DNA from: Riemerella anatipestifer_F
GTDB taxonomy: Bacteria > Bacteroidota > Bacteroidia > Flavobacteriales > Weeksellaceae
Length of the DNA: 6,383 nucleotides
Direction: 5' to 3' (one strand)
Assembly: GCF_037861325.1 (NCBI RefSeq)
Contig: NZ_JAFELW010000014.1
The notes under the pieces are model-generated. The model was not told the origin of the DNA. It saw only the letters and a list, made by a program, of their open reading frames with translations, and did no database searches. Positions 6,080 to 6,383 of this stretch are shown one piece after another (position 1 is the stretch's first letter; each line of letters starts with the position of its first letter). The translations under genes were made by a program, and so were the position numbers.

Positions 6080-6275
6080 GTACAACATAGTATTTGCAAA
6101 AGGCGGAGTTGAGGGAATGATAGAAAGTTTAGTAATATTTCAATCGCAAAATGCTTTTCAATTCAACTATTTTGATTAATTTAGTTTCATTGAAAAAGCA
6201 TTTGCTACGGTTGGACTGAATTGAACTTAAGGTTCATTTCAGTTCCGCCCTTCGCAAATACTTTTTCCGTTGCAC
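6080..6275 (+). repeat. Hairpin element C (attC-like), right boundary of the lipoprotein unit
   Basis: Starts 10 nt after the lipoprotein stop codon. GTACAAC (6080-6086) is followed by AT and a left arm at 6089-6108 pairing with 6243-6262, with A/C mismatches at 6098/6253 and 6101/6250. Six unpaired bases, TTTTCC (6263-6268), lead to GTTGCAC (6269-6275). The 130-nt interior includes a second strong hairpin, 6149-6162 with 6189-6203, with one bulged A. Compared with A and B, the base of the stem has changed on both sides together (AGTATTTGC with GCAAATACT), so pairing is kept. It may also limit transcription out of the gene. Confidence 0.7.
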
Positions 6276-6383
6276 GCCACACTACTGAAAATCACACTAC
6301 TGAAACAAAGCTAAATTTTTGCGTTATAAAAGAAACTGAATCCAAACCGGATGAGGAATCTGCTGAAAGGTTTGAATTCATTT
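6276..6383 (+). other. Right flank: 13-bp tandem repeat and possible start of another gene
   Basis: CACACTACTGAAA occurs twice (6278-6290 and 6293-6305) with a 15-base period. TAAATTTTTGCG at 6312-6323 resembles the TAAATTTGCG of the promoter before 266, with two extra T. An ATG at 6351 opens a frame that is still open at the window edge, and a second frame, without ATG, is open from 6269 to the end. Neither is long enough to call as a gene. Confidence 0.25.

Larger units (their letters stand above)
5460..6269 (+). mobile_element. Putative cassette 2: single-gene lipoprotein unit bounded by elements B and C
   Basis: If the cut is between G and TT of each GTTGYRC box, this unit runs from 5460 to 6269 and holds one gene plus element C at its 3' end, the layout of an ordinary integron cassette. 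Its outer boxes are perfect complements: GTTGTACGAC (5459-5468) and GTCGTACAAC (6077-6086), and after one mismatch TTTT pairs with AAAA. The gene is more AT-rich and favours TTA and AAA codons compared with the copper genes, consistent with separate origin. No recombinase is in the window. Confidence 0.45.

Noticed and set aside
1..6383. CRISPR array or tRNA/rRNA genes
   Set aside because: No regularly spaced identical repeats and no tRNA- or rRNA-like sequence seen; the repeats present are only three hairpins and two structured copies.

Overview
The window looks like Bacteroidota DNA, from a flavobacterium, sphingobacterium or chitinophagal relative. Three things point there: an AT-rich genome with few Shine-Dalgarno sequences, a TAnnTTTG-type -7 box ahead of the first gene, and a gene set typical of that phylum (lipoprotein with HMA and DUF3347 domains, AraC regulator with an HMA domain, HMA-MauE membrane protein, CopA-type multicopper oxidase).

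Layout. 1-130 is a large imperfect hairpin (element A). 144-237 holds a second kind of structured repeat (copy 1), followed by a promoter. 266-5201 is a co-directional copper-handling cluster of five genes: a small Cys-rich exported protein, an HMA-DUF3347 lipoprotein, an HMA-AraC regulator, an HMA-MauE membrane protein and a multicopper oxidase with a CopB-like C-terminal domain. 5203-5303 holds copy 2 of the second repeat, and 5334-5465 is hairpin element B. 5524-6069 encodes an unrecognised AT-rich lipoprotein. 6080-6275 is hairpin element C, and the remainder is non-coding or the start of a further gene. The 5202-5523 and 6070-6383 stretches have no gene I can support, but both are filled largely by these repeats.

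How the genes may work together. The regulator carries its own putative metal-binding CxxC domain and probably senses Cu(I) directly. The lipoprotein and Cys-rich protein would bind metal outside the inner membrane. The MauE-like protein may handle metal or thiol redox at the membrane. The oxidase would convert Cu(I) to less toxic Cu(II). No P-type ATPase or RND efflux gene is in the window.

The most interesting signal is the architecture around the genes. Elements A, B and C share one design: an RNNYAAC-like box (truncated in A), 1-2 nt, a stem of about 20 bp, a variable loop, the returning stem, 5-6 unpaired nt ending in CC, then GTTGYRC. The end boxes are more complementary across the intervening genes (GTTGTGC with GCACAAC; GTTGTAC with GTACAAC) than within each hairpin. 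That is the logic of integron attC sites and their cassettes, but the core departs from GTTRRRY, one unit carries a five-gene cluster, and no integrase is in view. I infer an attC-like cassette array in Bacteroidota. This rests on sequence reading alone and was not tested by folding or database search.
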